NCBI GenBank assembly: GCA_964542165.1
Contig: CAZITQ010000014.1
Span: 6,414-70,413, forward strand
Source of the DNA: CAYTBN01 sp964542165
Lineage (GTDB): Bacteria > Myxococcota_A > UBA796 > UBA9615 > CAYRNR01
DNA length: 64,000 nt
Direction: 5' to 3'
The position numbers and the translations under genes are program-made. Under the pieces are notes generated by a model. It searched no databases, was not told where the DNA came from, and saw nothing but the letters and a program-made list of their open reading frames with translations. Shown in pieces: positions 8,284 through 17,152 of this stretch (within the stretch, counting starts at the first letter, position 1; each line of letters begins with the position of its first letter).

Positions 8284-10009
8284 CGGCGGGGAGGACCCCC
8301 CCGCCGGACCGGGCGAACCCGAGGCCGAGCCGGATCCCGAGCTGCCACCCTCGTGCGGCCTCGACATCGAACCCGCGATCCCCGAAGAGCCGGACTGCGA
8401 CGACATCCAGGCCCGGATCCTCGAGGTCTCCATCGAGACCTGGGCCCACGAGCTGGACCACCTCGAGGACGGGGAACGCTACGTGCGCGCCGAGGACTGC
8501 CAGCCGGGTGGCGACGGCAGCCTGGACCACCCCTACTGCACCGTGGACGCGGCGCTGGCCGACGTGGCGGCCCATGGCCTGGACCCCGTGGTCTATGTGG
8601 ATCCCGGTGTCTACGAGATCGCCGAGGCCTTGCCCGACCCGGGGCCGGATCCGGAAGGGGGCGGGCTGCAGGTGCAGATCCGAGGCGCGGGCGTGGGCCG
8701 GACCTCGGTGTCGATCTCCGAGGAGCCCGTGCACCACCACTGGACGATCTCCGCCGCGTCGGTCCAGACGCGGCGACTGACGGTCGACATGGGACGGATC
8801 GTCCGGTTCGAGAACGTGGCCATCGAGGGCATCGGCGCCGGGACGGTCCTCGACGTGGTCGGTGGGCAGCTGGAGATGGACGGCGTCGTCATCCAGCCGT
8901 CGGAGATCGGGCCCGACGGCGAGCCGACGAGCAGCCTGGGAACGGCCCACTACTTGAGCACGCTTCCCGAGGTCGACGAGGACTACCGCACGGCCATCGT
9001 CGTCCGGGAGGACGGCCTGGTCTTCCTGACGGGGTTCTGCCTCTTCGGGTACCGGCAGGGGGGCATCCTGATCCGGGGGGAGTTCACAGACGCGGAACTG
9101 CACGACGGGGTGATCCGCGACATCCTCCCCGATCTCTCGGACTGGTACGGGTACGGGCTGAGCGTGGACGGCGGCGCCAGCGCCAGGGTCCACGACGTGG
9201 CGTTGCTGGACAACCACGGCGCGGGTGTGCTGGTGAGCGGAGACAGCTCCCTGTCCATGGAATCGGTGACCGTTCGAGGAACGAGAGCGGGTGTGACCGC
9301 GTCCGACGGCGTCGGCGCGATGGCCCAGCTGGGCGCGGAGATGTCCGTCGTGGGCTCCCGCTTCGCGGATTGCGCAGCGCCGGGGGTCGTGAGCACCAGC
9401 GGAGCCACGGTCGCGGTCGAGGACTGCAGCTTCGAGGGCAATCTGTTCGCCGGACTCATGGCGATCAACGGCAGTCTCTCGGTGCAGGGCTGCCACGTGG
9501 GGAGCGCGGGGTTCCACCCCGGGGAAGGTGGTGGCGTGGGGCTGTTCGGCTGGGAGCCGGCCGGGGAGGGCGAGCTCTCCCTGTCCGTGGGCGACTCGAT
9601 GTTCGAGGGCAACGACAACCAGGCCTGGTACCTGGTGAGCGGCCGCGAGGGCGAGACCAAGTTCGCGGGCAACCGGCTGGTGGACGTCGGGGATGGCAGC
9701 TGGCTCGCGGCCGACGCCTGGTTCATCGAACTGGACACACCCCCCGTCCTGACCGGCAACTGCTTCTCGGGCCCCCGGCAGTTGCTGCTGGACTCCGCGT
9801 CGGCGGACCTTTCCGGGAACGCTTATCTGGCGGATCCGGCCCTCGAGTACACGATCCACCAGCAGCGCTGTTCGAATGTGGATCCCGTGGACGTCGGTGC
9901 CGAGATCCTTCCGGATCCGGACGGGCTGGAGATCTGCGGGCCCATCTTCGGTATCGGCCCGCACCTCGAGTACCTGTTCTGGCTCTCCGAGACCTCGCCC
10001 ATCGAGTGA
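8228..10009 (+). CDS. Secreted right-handed beta-helix protein
   Basis: 593 aa from ATG 8228 (a GTG at 8213 is in frame but lacks a better context). The start APLILALALLTPPCDGG is signal-peptide-like with a Cys soon after, possibly a lipoprotein although TPPC is a poor lipobox. After an acidic Pro-rich stretch, residues about 75-125 read GGDGSLDHPYCTVDAAL...PVVYVDPGVYE, the DUF1565-type entry of parallel beta-helix proteins. The rest is a series of short strands with repeated V/I-x-D/N-x-x-F/V patterns (for example VRGTRAGVTASDG, VEDCSFEGNLFAGL), as in pectate-lyase-like helices. Cell-surface carbohydrate binding or structure is typical of the fold; no catalytic motif is evident. Confidence 0.78.
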   Translation: MTRGAPLILALALLTPPCDGGEDPPAGPGEPEAEPDPELPPSCGLDIEPAIPEEPDCDDIQARILEVSIETWAHELDHLEDGERYVRAEDCQPGGDGSLDHPYCTVDAALADVAAHGLDPVVYVDPGVYEIAEALPDPGPDPEGGGLQVQIRGAGVGRTSVSISEEPVHHHWTISAASVQTRRLTVDMGRIVRFENVAIEGIGAGTVLDVVGGQLEMDGVVIQPSEIGPDGEPTSSLGTAHYLSTLPEVDEDYRTAIVVREDGLVFLTGFCLFGYRQGGILIRGEFTDAELHDGVIRDILPDLSDWYGYGLSVDGGASARVHDVALLDNHGAGVLVSGDSSLSMESVTVRGTRAGVTASDGVGAMAQLGAEMSVVGSRFADCAAPGVVSTSGATVAVEDCSFEGNLFAGLMAINGSLSVQGCHVGSAGFHPGEGGGVGLFGWEPAGEGELSLSVGDSMFEGNDNQAWYLVSGREGETKFAGNRLVDVGDGSWLAADAWFIELDTPPVLTGNCFSGPRQLLLDSASADLSGNAYLADPALEYTIHQQRCSNVDPVDVGAEILPDPDGLEICGPIFGIGPHLEYLFWLSETSPIE

Positions 10010-10016
10010 CGCCTCT

Positions 10017-10964
10017 CTACTTGTTCGGCGCCACCGGCTCCGGTACCGGCCGCATCCCCCACCAGTCCCCCTCCACCCCGTAGCGCAGGACCGACTCCTC
10101 GGCGAAGACCTGGCAGGTGGACGAATCGGATTCTCCGCCCGCGACGGGCCAGCCCTCGTCGTCCAGGGCACAGACGGGCGAATACAGGCTCTTGCGGATC
10201 CGGGCGTCCGGGTGGCCGTCGCCGTCCACGTCCTCGAAGGTCGCCGCGGCCCGCGTGTGCGTGGCCGTCTCGTGGTCGGAGCGGATGGAGGTGAGCAGCG
10301 AGAGCTGGGAGACGAGTTCGCGGGTGTCGAGCACCTCGTGGACCTGGGTCTCCGTGATCGACGGAGCCCGATGGGGATCGCCCTCCCAGTGGTAGACCAG
10401 CTCGATCTCGGTGGCGCCGTCCCCGTCGAGATCGGAGAGGGTCACCCGGTCGAGGGCGGGGGACACCACGTCGTCCTGGAGGGTGATCGAGCGCCACACC
10501 GCGGGCTGACCTTCGGCGTCCGCATGAACCACCGTCAGCCGCAGGTCCCGGCATCGGTCTCCCACCTCGAAGCAGCGCCCCATCTTCCCCGGGTAGACCC
10601 TGGCGAGGCACTCGTCCCACTCCCGCGGGTTCGGAGAGTCCGCCCCGGGGCCGTGCCGCGCCTCGCAGCCACTCACGCCTGCCTCGACCTGTCGCTGATA
10701 TCGCTCCAGGTTGCCGCCCTCCCGGCGCGCGGGCTCCCAGCGCGTGACCGGGGACTGGCTCCAGACCACGACGAGCGACTCCTCCCCGTCGTGGATCACA
10801 CCGAATCGAACGAGGACGTCGATGGGGGCCCAGTCCTTGGAGTCGAGGAGCCCGATCAGCTCGCCCTCGGTCAGGGCCTGCAGGCCGGCGTCGCCGTCCG
10901 TCGCGGACGCCGACGCGCAGACGCAGAGGAGCGGAACCAGGCAAAGCGACCGCGGCGTTCCCAT
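10017..10964 (-). CDS. Secreted FG-GAP/VCBS-like protein of unknown function
   Basis: 315 aa with a signal peptide (SLCLVPLLCVCASASA). Two segments, TLSDLDGDGATEIELVYHW and FEDVDGDGHPDARI, match the Dx[DN]xDG calcium-loop signature of FG-GAP/VCBS repeats, usually parts of extracellular beta-propellers, but only two copies are visible, so this is not a full propeller. Eight or so Cys residues suggest disulfides. The gene is convergent with the beta-helix gene (stop codons 7 nt apart) and divergent from the gene at 11090. No family recognised. Confidence 0.62.
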   Translation of the reverse strand: MGTPRSLCLVPLLCVCASASATDGDAGLQALTEGELIGLLDSKDWAPIDVLVRFGVIHDGEESLVVVWSQSPVTRWEPARREGGNLERYQRQVEAGVSGCEARHGPGADSPNPREWDECLARVYPGKMGRCFEVGDRCRDLRLTVVHADAEGQPAVWRSITLQDDVVSPALDRVTLSDLDGDGATEIELVYHWEGDPHRAPSITETQVHEVLDTRELVSQLSLLTSIRSDHETATHTRAAATFEDVDGDGHPDARIRKSLYSPVCALDDEGWPVAGGESDSSTCQVFAEESVLRYGVEGDWWGMRPVPEPVAPNK

Positions 10965-11089
10965 GGCGATCCTCCCGCGGCGAACCTACCACAGGGACCG
11001 GTCGCCGCCGGCGCGGGCCGGAAAGCGTCGGGGCCGATTGCCGAACGGGCGCGGGCCGTCGTACCGTGAACCTCCGTGAGGAGGGAACC

Positions 11090-12100
11090 ATGGGCCTTTT
11101 CGATAGTGTTCTCGAGCTGTTCGGCATGGGGGATCCGGAGCCCGAGAGGGACCTGAGTCTCGGCGATGCGGACGCGGCCCGGTACATCGCCGCGGTGACC
11201 AAGGCCAACTTCTCGGGGGTGGATGCCGAGGTCGGGGCGATGACCGAGGGGGCCTGGGACGACCGGGACTTCCTGACCGAGGCCGTGGCCGAACACGCCC
11301 TGGAGGCCCTCCCGGGCTCCGACAAGATCCTCGATGCCTGGTGCGACAATGCGCCGGATTCGGCCATCGCCCATCTACTCAAGGGCCGCCACGCGATGAA
11401 CTGGGCCTGGCAGGCCCGGGGTGCGGGCCACTCCAGCACAGTGAGCGACCAGGCGCAGGATCGGTTCCAGCAACGCCTCGCACGGGCCGAGGGGGCACTG
11501 CGGACCGCGGCGGAGCTGGAACCGGGCGATCCCTGCCCCTGGGCGTCCCTGATCAGCGTCCGATTGAGGGGGCTGGACGGGGACAACGCCGAGGGGCACC
11601 AGCTGTTCGCCGAGGCCGCCCGCAGGGATCCCCTGCAGCGCACGGCCCACATGCAGATGATCATGGCGCTGGCGCACAAGTGGTCGGGCACGGGCCACGA
11701 ACCGATGTTCGAGTTCGCCCGCACCGCCGCGACGGGGGCTCCGCCCGGTTCGGACATCCCCGTCGTGGTGATCCAGGCGCACATCGAGCGCTGGTTGTGG
11801 GACTACAACTTCGAGGACGACGAGCCCGCCGCCGAGGCCTACCTGCAGGTTCCGGAGGTCCGAGCCGAGGTGCTCGACGCCTACGGGCGTTCCCTGGGCT
11901 CCCCGGACCACCGACCCCGGCGGTCGACCATCCACTTCCGGAACTGGGCCGCCATGTGGTTCTACCTGGTCCGGGACCGGGAGAACCTGAACCGCGAGCT
12001 GGCCCACATCGGCGACGCGTTCACCATGGCGCCCTGGTGCTACCTGGACGACGAGGACGTGGCCTTCGCCGAGGCCAAGGAGTTCGCCGGGGGGGCGTAG
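11090..12100 (+). CDS. TPR-like helical protein of unknown function
   Basis: 336 aa. The ATG at 11090 is preceded by GAGGAGGGAACC, which decides it over the in-frame GTG at 11066. No signal peptide or membrane helix, so cytoplasmic. The sequence is largely helical; residues about 90-190 (AIAHLLKGRHAMNWAWQARG... LRTAAELEPGDPCPWASLI... LFAEAARRDPLQRTAHMQMI) show the size and spacing of tetratricopeptide-like repeats. The pattern recalls DUF4034-type proteins. The downstream zinc-ribbon gene starts 28 nt later and may be co-transcribed. Function unknown. Confidence 0.6.
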   Translation: MGLFDSVLELFGMGDPEPERDLSLGDADAARYIAAVTKANFSGVDAEVGAMTEGAWDDRDFLTEAVAEHALEALPGSDKILDAWCDNAPDSAIAHLLKGRHAMNWAWQARGAGHSSTVSDQAQDRFQQRLARAEGALRTAAELEPGDPCPWASLISVRLRGLDGDNAEGHQLFAEAARRDPLQRTAHMQMIMALAHKWSGTGHEPMFEFARTAATGAPPGSDIPVVVIQAHIERWLWDYNFEDDEPAAEAYLQVPEVRAEVLDAYGRSLGSPDHRPRRSTIHFRNWAAMWFYLVRDRENLNRELAHIGDAFTMAPWCYLDDEDVAFAEAKEFAGGA

Positions 12101-12128
12101 GCGAGGACCGAGAGGGGAAGGCGGGACC

Positions 12129-13019
12129 ATGGGCCAGGGGACCGAGCTGCGCTGCCCGGGGTGCGGGGCACCGGTGCCCATCGGGGCCGGGGCCACGAGC
12201 CGCTGCGCCTTCTGTCTCCGCCGCGTGGAGGTGCCCCCGTCCCTGCGCAAGCCGGTCCTCGAGGGCGAGCTGCTGGACGCCAAGCTGGAGGCCGCCGCCC
12301 GGGGGCTGGGGAGCGCCCGAGCCTCTACCCGCGCCGGGCGAAAGGGGCTGTGGCTCAACCTGGTCCTGATGGTGCTCGTGATCGGTGTCTGTGCCCTGAC
12401 CCAGGCCGCGTCCCTCTTCTCGCGGACCGAGGATCCGATCGCCGCCATTCGCCTGGACCCGACCCTGCTGGTCGGTCCCCTGCTCACCCTGGGCTCCTAC
12501 GGCGTGTCCGCCCTGCTGATCGTGGCCAGCCTCGGCTTCGGCCGCCTGATGGAGTTCCGTCGGCTGACGAGGGTGCCCCTCGCCCTCCCCAGGGGAACCC
12601 GGGCCAGCTGCCCCAGCTGCAGTGACACCCTGCGCCCCGGTGGCCAGGTCACCGCCACCTGCGGTGCCTGCCACACCGAATCCCTGCTGCCCGCCCACCT
12701 GGTCTCGGCGGCCCTGCGCGGCCGGCACCACCGGGTCGCCCAGGCCCACCGGGAGATCGAGCACCACCGCACCGGACAGGCCCGGGGCGCAGCCCTGAGC
12801 CACGGCTGCGCCGGCCTGGCCTACCTGGGATTCGGCCTCTCCGTCGCCATCGGCATCCCCGCGGGGCTCTGGCTCGCATCGTGGCTCGGCTGGATCGCCC
12901 TGAGCGCCCGGCAGATCCTGTTCACCGGCGCGATCCCGGCGGTGGCCATCGGCCTGTCCTTCGCCTGGTCCGCGCGGCCGATGCTCGCGAGCGCGGTCAA
13001 GGGGTTGCGATCCAGGTAG
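12129..13019 (+). CDS. Zinc-ribbon multi-pass membrane protein
   Basis: 296 aa. Two zinc-ribbon knuckle pairs are visible: CPGC (residue 9) with CAFC (28) at the N-terminus and CPSC with CGAC in the middle (about 160-180). Between and after them are hydrophobic helices, roughly residues 72-90, 108-132, 220-245 and 250-275. The arrangement of ribbon-membrane-ribbon-membrane suggests a membrane-anchored protein whose soluble loops are metal-stabilised. Start ATG follows GGGAAGGCGGGACC. I do not recognise a named family. Confidence 0.62.
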   Translation: MGQGTELRCPGCGAPVPIGAGATSRCAFCLRRVEVPPSLRKPVLEGELLDAKLEAAARGLGSARASTRAGRKGLWLNLVLMVLVIGVCALTQAASLFSRTEDPIAAIRLDPTLLVGPLLTLGSYGVSALLIVASLGFGRLMEFRRLTRVPLALPRGTRASCPSCSDTLRPGGQVTATCGACHTESLLPAHLVSAALRGRHHRVAQAHREIEHHRTGQARGAALSHGCAGLAYLGFGLSVAIGIPAGLWLASWLGWIALSARQILFTGAIPAVAIGLSFAWSARPMLASAVKGLRSR

Positions 13020-13032
13020 GCCGGTCCAGCTC

Positions 13033-14760
13033 TCACATCGAGATCGATCCCTTGCGGAAGTCCGTGGCGCCGATGTGGGCGTTGATCAGGACGGGTTGGC
13101 CGCCGGCGGCCGCGGCCTGGGCCGCGCGCAGGGCCCGGGGGATGGCCTCGGGTTCGCGGATCTGCAGCCCCTTCGCGCCGAAACCGCGGGCGACGACGTC
13201 GTAGTCCGAGCGCCGGAGCACGGTACCCACGTCGTCGCCGAGGATCTCCACCTGGTCCCGGGCGATCTGGGCCCACGAGGCGTCGTTGCCCACCAGGGCG
13301 ATGACCGGGATCCCGTGGCGGACGAAGGTGTCGAACTCGGCCACGGAGTACCCGGCGGAGCCGTCCCCGTACAGCAGCCAGATCTGAGCGTCGGGCCGGG
13401 CCGCGGCGGCGCCCAGGGCGAAGCCTGCGCCCACACCGAGGGTGCCGAACACCCCCGGATCGAGCCAGCGCAGGGGGCCCCGGGGGGAGACCACGTACGA
13501 GGCGGTGGCCACGAAGTCGCCGCCATCGACCACGACCACCGAGTCGTCGGGCAGCACCTGCTCGAGCTCCCGGGCCACCTGGACCGGGTTGACGCCGGGC
13601 ACCGGCATCTCCGCCTGCCGCGCGATCTCCTTCTCCCGGTCCGCGTCCCGCCGGCGCAGATGGGTCACCCATTCCCCGTGACCCCCCGGAGGCGTCTCTC
13701 GGGCCAGGGCCAGCAGCAGCGCCGCGGGGTCCGCGTGGACCGGCACGGTGGGGAGGCGGTTCTGCAGCAGCTGGCGCCAGGATCGGTTCACGGAGACGAT
13801 GGTCGCCCCCCGACCGATGTGGCGCCCGTAGTCGAGGCGGAAGTCCTGGGGCACGCCGGCGAGCAGTACCAGGTCGGCCTCCTGGAGTGCGGCCTTGCGG
13901 TGGTGGCGCATCCACAGGGGGTGGTCCCGGCCCAGCAGCCCGCGGGCCATGCCCGACAGATAGACCGGGATGCCCAGGTGCTCCACGGCGTCTGCGACCC
14001 GATCCGCGTCAGCGGCCCGCAGCATCAGCTGGCTGCCCAGGAGCATCACCGGCCGGTGGGCGCCAGCGAGCTTGCGGCGGGCCCGTCCCCGGGTGTGGCG
14101 GCCGGGATCCATGTCCTCCAGGGACCAGGGGGTGGGGGGGTGGGGGGCCTCGACGCCGTCGAACATGCGGTCCAGGTGCCGCTCGAGGTAGAGCTTCATC
14201 CCCTTGCCGGCCAGGGTGGGCCGCGAGCCGTTGACGCCCTTGAGGTACCACTCGCGGACGGTGCTCTCGTCGTAGAGCAGGTCGAGGGGGATCTCCACGA
14301 ACACGGGGCCCGGGACCCCGGGCGCGGCCCGGTGGATCGCCCGGTCCAGGGTGGGCTCCAGGTCCCTCAGCCGGCGGACCGACCGGGCCCACTTCACGTG
14401 GGGTTTCATCAGGGCCAGCTGATCGATGTCCTGGAGGGATCCCTTGCCCCGCAGGATGGTGGCGGTGGCCCCTCCCAGCAGGACCACCGGCGATTGGGCC
14501 AGCTGGGCGTTCTTGACGGCGGTGACCGTGTTGGTCACCCCCGGGCCTGCGGTCACGGCGGCCACTCCTAGGGGGCCGGATTGCCGGGCCAGGGCGTCGG
14601 CCGCGAACACGGCCGTGGCCTCGTGCCGGGTGTCGATGACCCGGATCCCACGCTCCCGGGCACTCACCAGGATGGGCGAGATGTGTCCTCCACACAGGGT
14701 GAACAGGTGCCCGATCCCGTGCTCCACGAGCACCCTCGCCACGATCTCGCCACCGCCCAT
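13033..14760 (-). CDS. Thiamine-diphosphate enzyme of the acetolactate synthase-like (ILVBL/HACL) family
   Basis: 575 aa from the ATG at 14760, which has GCCGGAGGAACC just upstream (an in-frame TTG at 14778 is rejected). N-terminal Pyr domain with LCGGHISPI and DTRHEATAVFAADALAR, where the Glu of RHEA is the ThDP-activating residue; central domain about 195-330; C-terminal PP domain with GDGSAGYSVAEFDTFVRHGIP, the Mg-ThDP site. The block EFDTFVRHGIPVIALVGND closely resembles ILVBL/HACL2 and HACL-type lyases more than biosynthetic IlvB. No IlvN regulatory subunit follows. Likely reaction: decarboxylation or cleavage of a 2-keto or 2-hydroxyacyl substrate; the exact substrate cannot be told. 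Confidence 0.85.
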   Translation of the reverse strand: MGGGEIVARVLVEHGIGHLFTLCGGHISPILVSARERGIRVIDTRHEATAVFAADALARQSGPLGVAAVTAGPGVTNTVTAVKNAQLAQSPVVLLGGATATILRGKGSLQDIDQLALMKPHVKWARSVRRLRDLEPTLDRAIHRAAPGVPGPVFVEIPLDLLYDESTVREWYLKGVNGSRPTLAGKGMKLYLERHLDRMFDGVEAPHPPTPWSLEDMDPGRHTRGRARRKLAGAHRPVMLLGSQLMLRAADADRVADAVEHLGIPVYLSGMARGLLGRDHPLWMRHHRKAALQEADLVLLAGVPQDFRLDYGRHIGRGATIVSVNRSWRQLLQNRLPTVPVHADPAALLLALARETPPGGHGEWVTHLRRRDADREKEIARQAEMPVPGVNPVQVARELEQVLPDDSVVVVDGGDFVATASYVVSPRGPLRWLDPGVFGTLGVGAGFALGAAAARPDAQIWLLYGDGSAGYSVAEFDTFVRHGIPVIALVGNDASWAQIARDQVEILGDDVGTVLRRSDYDVVARGFGAKGLQIREPEAIPRALRAAQAAAAGGQPVLINAHIGATDFRKGSISM

Positions 14761-14872
14761 GGTTCCTCCGGCTAACAAAGGTAGTCATGACGACGGCGGC
14801 CGCAAGTGCGGGCTCCGCCGGACCGGGCTGCCCTGACTTGCCTTCCGCGGGGGGCCCGCGTACACCATCCGA

Positions 14873-16201
14873 GTGCACCGACTCGTCCCCGCCTCGTTGC
14901 TCCTCCTCCTGCTGGGTTGTGGCCCCCGTCCCCCGGACGAACCGGTGTACGTCGGCGGGATCCAGGTCAACGAGCCGGACCACGAAGCCTGGGTCGAGGC
15001 CGTGGACGCCGCGGGCCTGAACACGGTGGCGGTCACCGTCTATGCCATGCAGGGGGACTGGGACACGGACCACCTGTGGTTCGACGAACAGGACCCGGCG
15101 GTGGTGTCGGAGATCCGGGCGGCGAAGGCCAAGGGGCTTCAGGTGGTGTTCGTGGCCCGGGTGGCCCTGGACCACGCGTTCTCGGCCAACGAGTTCCTCT
15201 GGCACGGGATGATCGCGCCGCGGACCGACGCGCAGCTGGATGCCTGGTTCGAGACCTACACCCGCTTCCTGGTCCACTGGGCGACGATCTGCGAGGCCGA
15301 GGGGGTGGACGTGTTCGCCGTGGGCAGCGAGCTGAACCACCTGGCCTCGACGGTCCCGGTGGAGGAGGTCCCGGCGCTCGAGGCCTACTACCTGGACGAG
15401 GGGAAGCAGGCCGCCGAACGCGCCATCCTGCTGGCCCACGCGGACCGCGTCGCGGCCCATCACCTGACCGACCACGGGGCCAGCGGCTATGCGTCGCTGA
15501 TCCCCTACCTGGACGCCCGGGACGAAAAGTTCCGGGGCTGGGCCGAGAGCGTGGTCGGCGACGGCGGGGGTGTGGAGCGGATCAACGCTCGCCGGGCCGC
15601 CCTGGCGGACCACTGGGCCGCCGCCATCGCCGCGGTCCGTGACGTCTACCGGGGCGAGCTGACCTACGCCGCCAACTTCGACCAGTACCGCGAGGTCGGG
15701 TTCTGGCGCCGTCTGGACCTGATGGGCATCAACGCCTACTTCCCGTTGCGCGGGATGCGCGATCAGCGCCCCCCGGACGACGAGCTGCTGGCCGAGATGA
15801 CCGAGGGCTGGCGCGGGGTTCTGGGGGAGATCCGGTCCTACCAGAAGGCCGAGAAACTGAGGGATCGGCCCGTGGTGTTCACCGAGCTGGGCTACACCGA
15901 TCGGGCCAACTCCACCGTGCATCCCTGGGCCAGCGCCGGCTTCTCGCTCGTGGGCGAGGCGCCGGACCGCAAGCCGGTGTTCTGGCTCGATCAGCCCCCC
16001 GACGCGACCGAGCGCGCCCTGGCTTTCCGCGCCCTGGCCGATGTGACCGCGGCCTCGCGCCGGGATCCGATCCGCGGCGTGCTGTACTGGAAGCTCACCA
16101 CCGACCCGGGCCACCGGGAGATCGAGCCCTTCGCGGTTCCCATCGGCCGCGGCAGCGAGGATCCGTTGCTACCCGAGCTGGCCCGGCTCGCGACACCCTG
16201 A
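14873..16201 (+). CDS. GH113-like glycoside hydrolase lipoprotein
   Basis: 442 aa with a lipoprotein signal (LLLLLLGC, Cys 16), so anchored in the envelope. The TIM-barrel pattern matches family GH113 (beta-mannanase-like): GGIQVNEP near the start, VFAVGSELNHL with candidate acid/base Glu 153, MGINAYFPL, and VVFTELGYTDR with candidate nucleophile Glu 338. GH113 enzymes cut beta-mannan-type glycans; the substrate here is inferred from the fold only. GTG start, divergent from the ThDP gene and convergent with the RCC1-repeat gene. Confidence 0.8.
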   Translation: MHRLVPASLLLLLLGCGPRPPDEPVYVGGIQVNEPDHEAWVEAVDAAGLNTVAVTVYAMQGDWDTDHLWFDEQDPAVVSEIRAAKAKGLQVVFVARVALDHAFSANEFLWHGMIAPRTDAQLDAWFETYTRFLVHWATICEAEGVDVFAVGSELNHLASTVPVEEVPALEAYYLDEGKQAAERAILLAHADRVAAHHLTDHGASGYASLIPYLDARDEKFRGWAESVVGDGGGVERINARRAALADHWAAAIAAVRDVYRGELTYAANFDQYREVGFWRRLDLMGINAYFPLRGMRDQRPPDDELLAEMTEGWRGVLGEIRSYQKAEKLRDRPVVFTELGYTDRANSTVHPWASAGFSLVGEAPDRKPVFWLDQPPDATERALAFRALADVTAASRRDPIRGVLYWKLTTDPGHREIEPFAVPIGRGSEDPLLPELARLATP

Positions 16202-16212
16202 ACATCTCGAGA

Positions 16213-17118
16213 TCAGGGCGGGCTGCACTCCCCGTGGTAGGCCACCGTGTTGCCGCCGTCCAGGTACTGCTTGCCGCAGCCCCAGCACTCGATGTGGCCG
16301 TCGTCGCGCAGGCCGCAGGAGTGGCGGGAACCGGTGCTGAGCTGGACGAAGGTGGCGTCGGGCGGGGAGCCCTGTCCGTAGCCGTCGTCGCCCCAGCAGA
16401 CGGCGGCGCCGTCGTCGCGGAGGGCGCAGGTGGTGGAGAACCCCGAGGCGCTGATCTGGGTGTAGCTGCCGTCGGGGGGGCTGGACTGGCCCAGGTCGTC
16501 CCGGCCCCAGCAGGTGATGCCGCCGCCTTCGTCCAGGGCACAGGAGTGGTAGCGGCCGCCGGTGACCTGGGTGAAGGTGCCGGCGGGGGGAGCCGACTGG
16601 TTGTACTCGTCGTCGCCCCAGCAGCGGACGGTGCCATCGATCTCCGCGGCGCAGGCGTGGCGACTGCCGTCGCCGAGGGACGAAAACGAAAGATCCGGTG
16701 GATTGCACTGCCCGAGGTTCTTGTCCCCGCCGCAGCCCCAGCACTCGAGGCCGCCCCCGTCGTCCAGGGCACAGGAGTGGTAGGCGCCGGCGGAGAGGGC
16801 CACGAACACCCCGTCCGGGGGCGGGGAGGCCTGGGTGAACTCGTCCGAGCCCCAGCACCGGAGCTGTCCGTCCGAGGTCACCGCGCAGGTGTGTTCGCTG
16901 CGGGCGTTGACGGCCAGGAAGTCCCCCTCGGGGGCGCTGGCCTGTCCCCGGCGGTCGAACCCCCAGCAGGAGATCTCCCCCCCCACCCGGATCCCACAGC
17001 TGTGCTGCCCTCCCGCGGTGACGGCGAGCCACTGGTCGCTCGACGACACGACGGAGTCACAGCCCATCGCGACCAGGGCGACCAGGAGCGAGGCGGGGGC
17101 GATGGTGCGCGGACGCAT
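16213..17118 (-). CDS. RCC1-repeat lipoprotein
   Basis: 301 aa with lipobox VALVAMGC (Cys 20). About seven tandem units of 35-40 residues follow the pattern F..L/V.AG..H.CAL...G...CWG.D..GQ.SPP, the bacterial RCC1 / seven-bladed propeller repeat with conserved Cys in HSC and CWG. One unit is longer (CWGCGGDKNLGQCNPP) and the last ends in CWGCGKQYLDGGN. Such proteins are common, outer-surface and of unknown ligand. Its stop is 11 nt from that of the convergent GH113-like gene. Confidence 0.85.
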   Translation of the reverse strand: MRPRTIAPASLLVALVAMGCDSVVSSSDQWLAVTAGGQHSCGIRVGGEISCWGFDRRGQASAPEGDFLAVNARSEHTCAVTSDGQLRCWGSDEFTQASPPPDGVFVALSAGAYHSCALDDGGGLECWGCGGDKNLGQCNPPDLSFSSLGDGSRHACAAEIDGTVRCWGDDEYNQSAPPAGTFTQVTGGRYHSCALDEGGGITCWGRDDLGQSSPPDGSYTQISASGFSTTCALRDDGAAVCWGDDGYGQGSPPDATFVQLSTGSRHSCGLRDDGHIECWGCGKQYLDGGNTVAYHGECSPP

Positions 17119-17152
17119 GGCTCTTCCCTACCTGGATTCGCCCAGAAAGTCT

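Noticed and set aside
13075..14571. 498-codon + strand frame opposite the ThDP gene
   Set aside because: Shadow of a recognised enzyme; low-complexity product.
14861..14872. A fifth leaderless promoter before the GH113-like gene (TACACC 6 nt before GTG)
   Set aside because: The hexamer lacks the final T of TAnnnT and the spacing differs; too weak to count.
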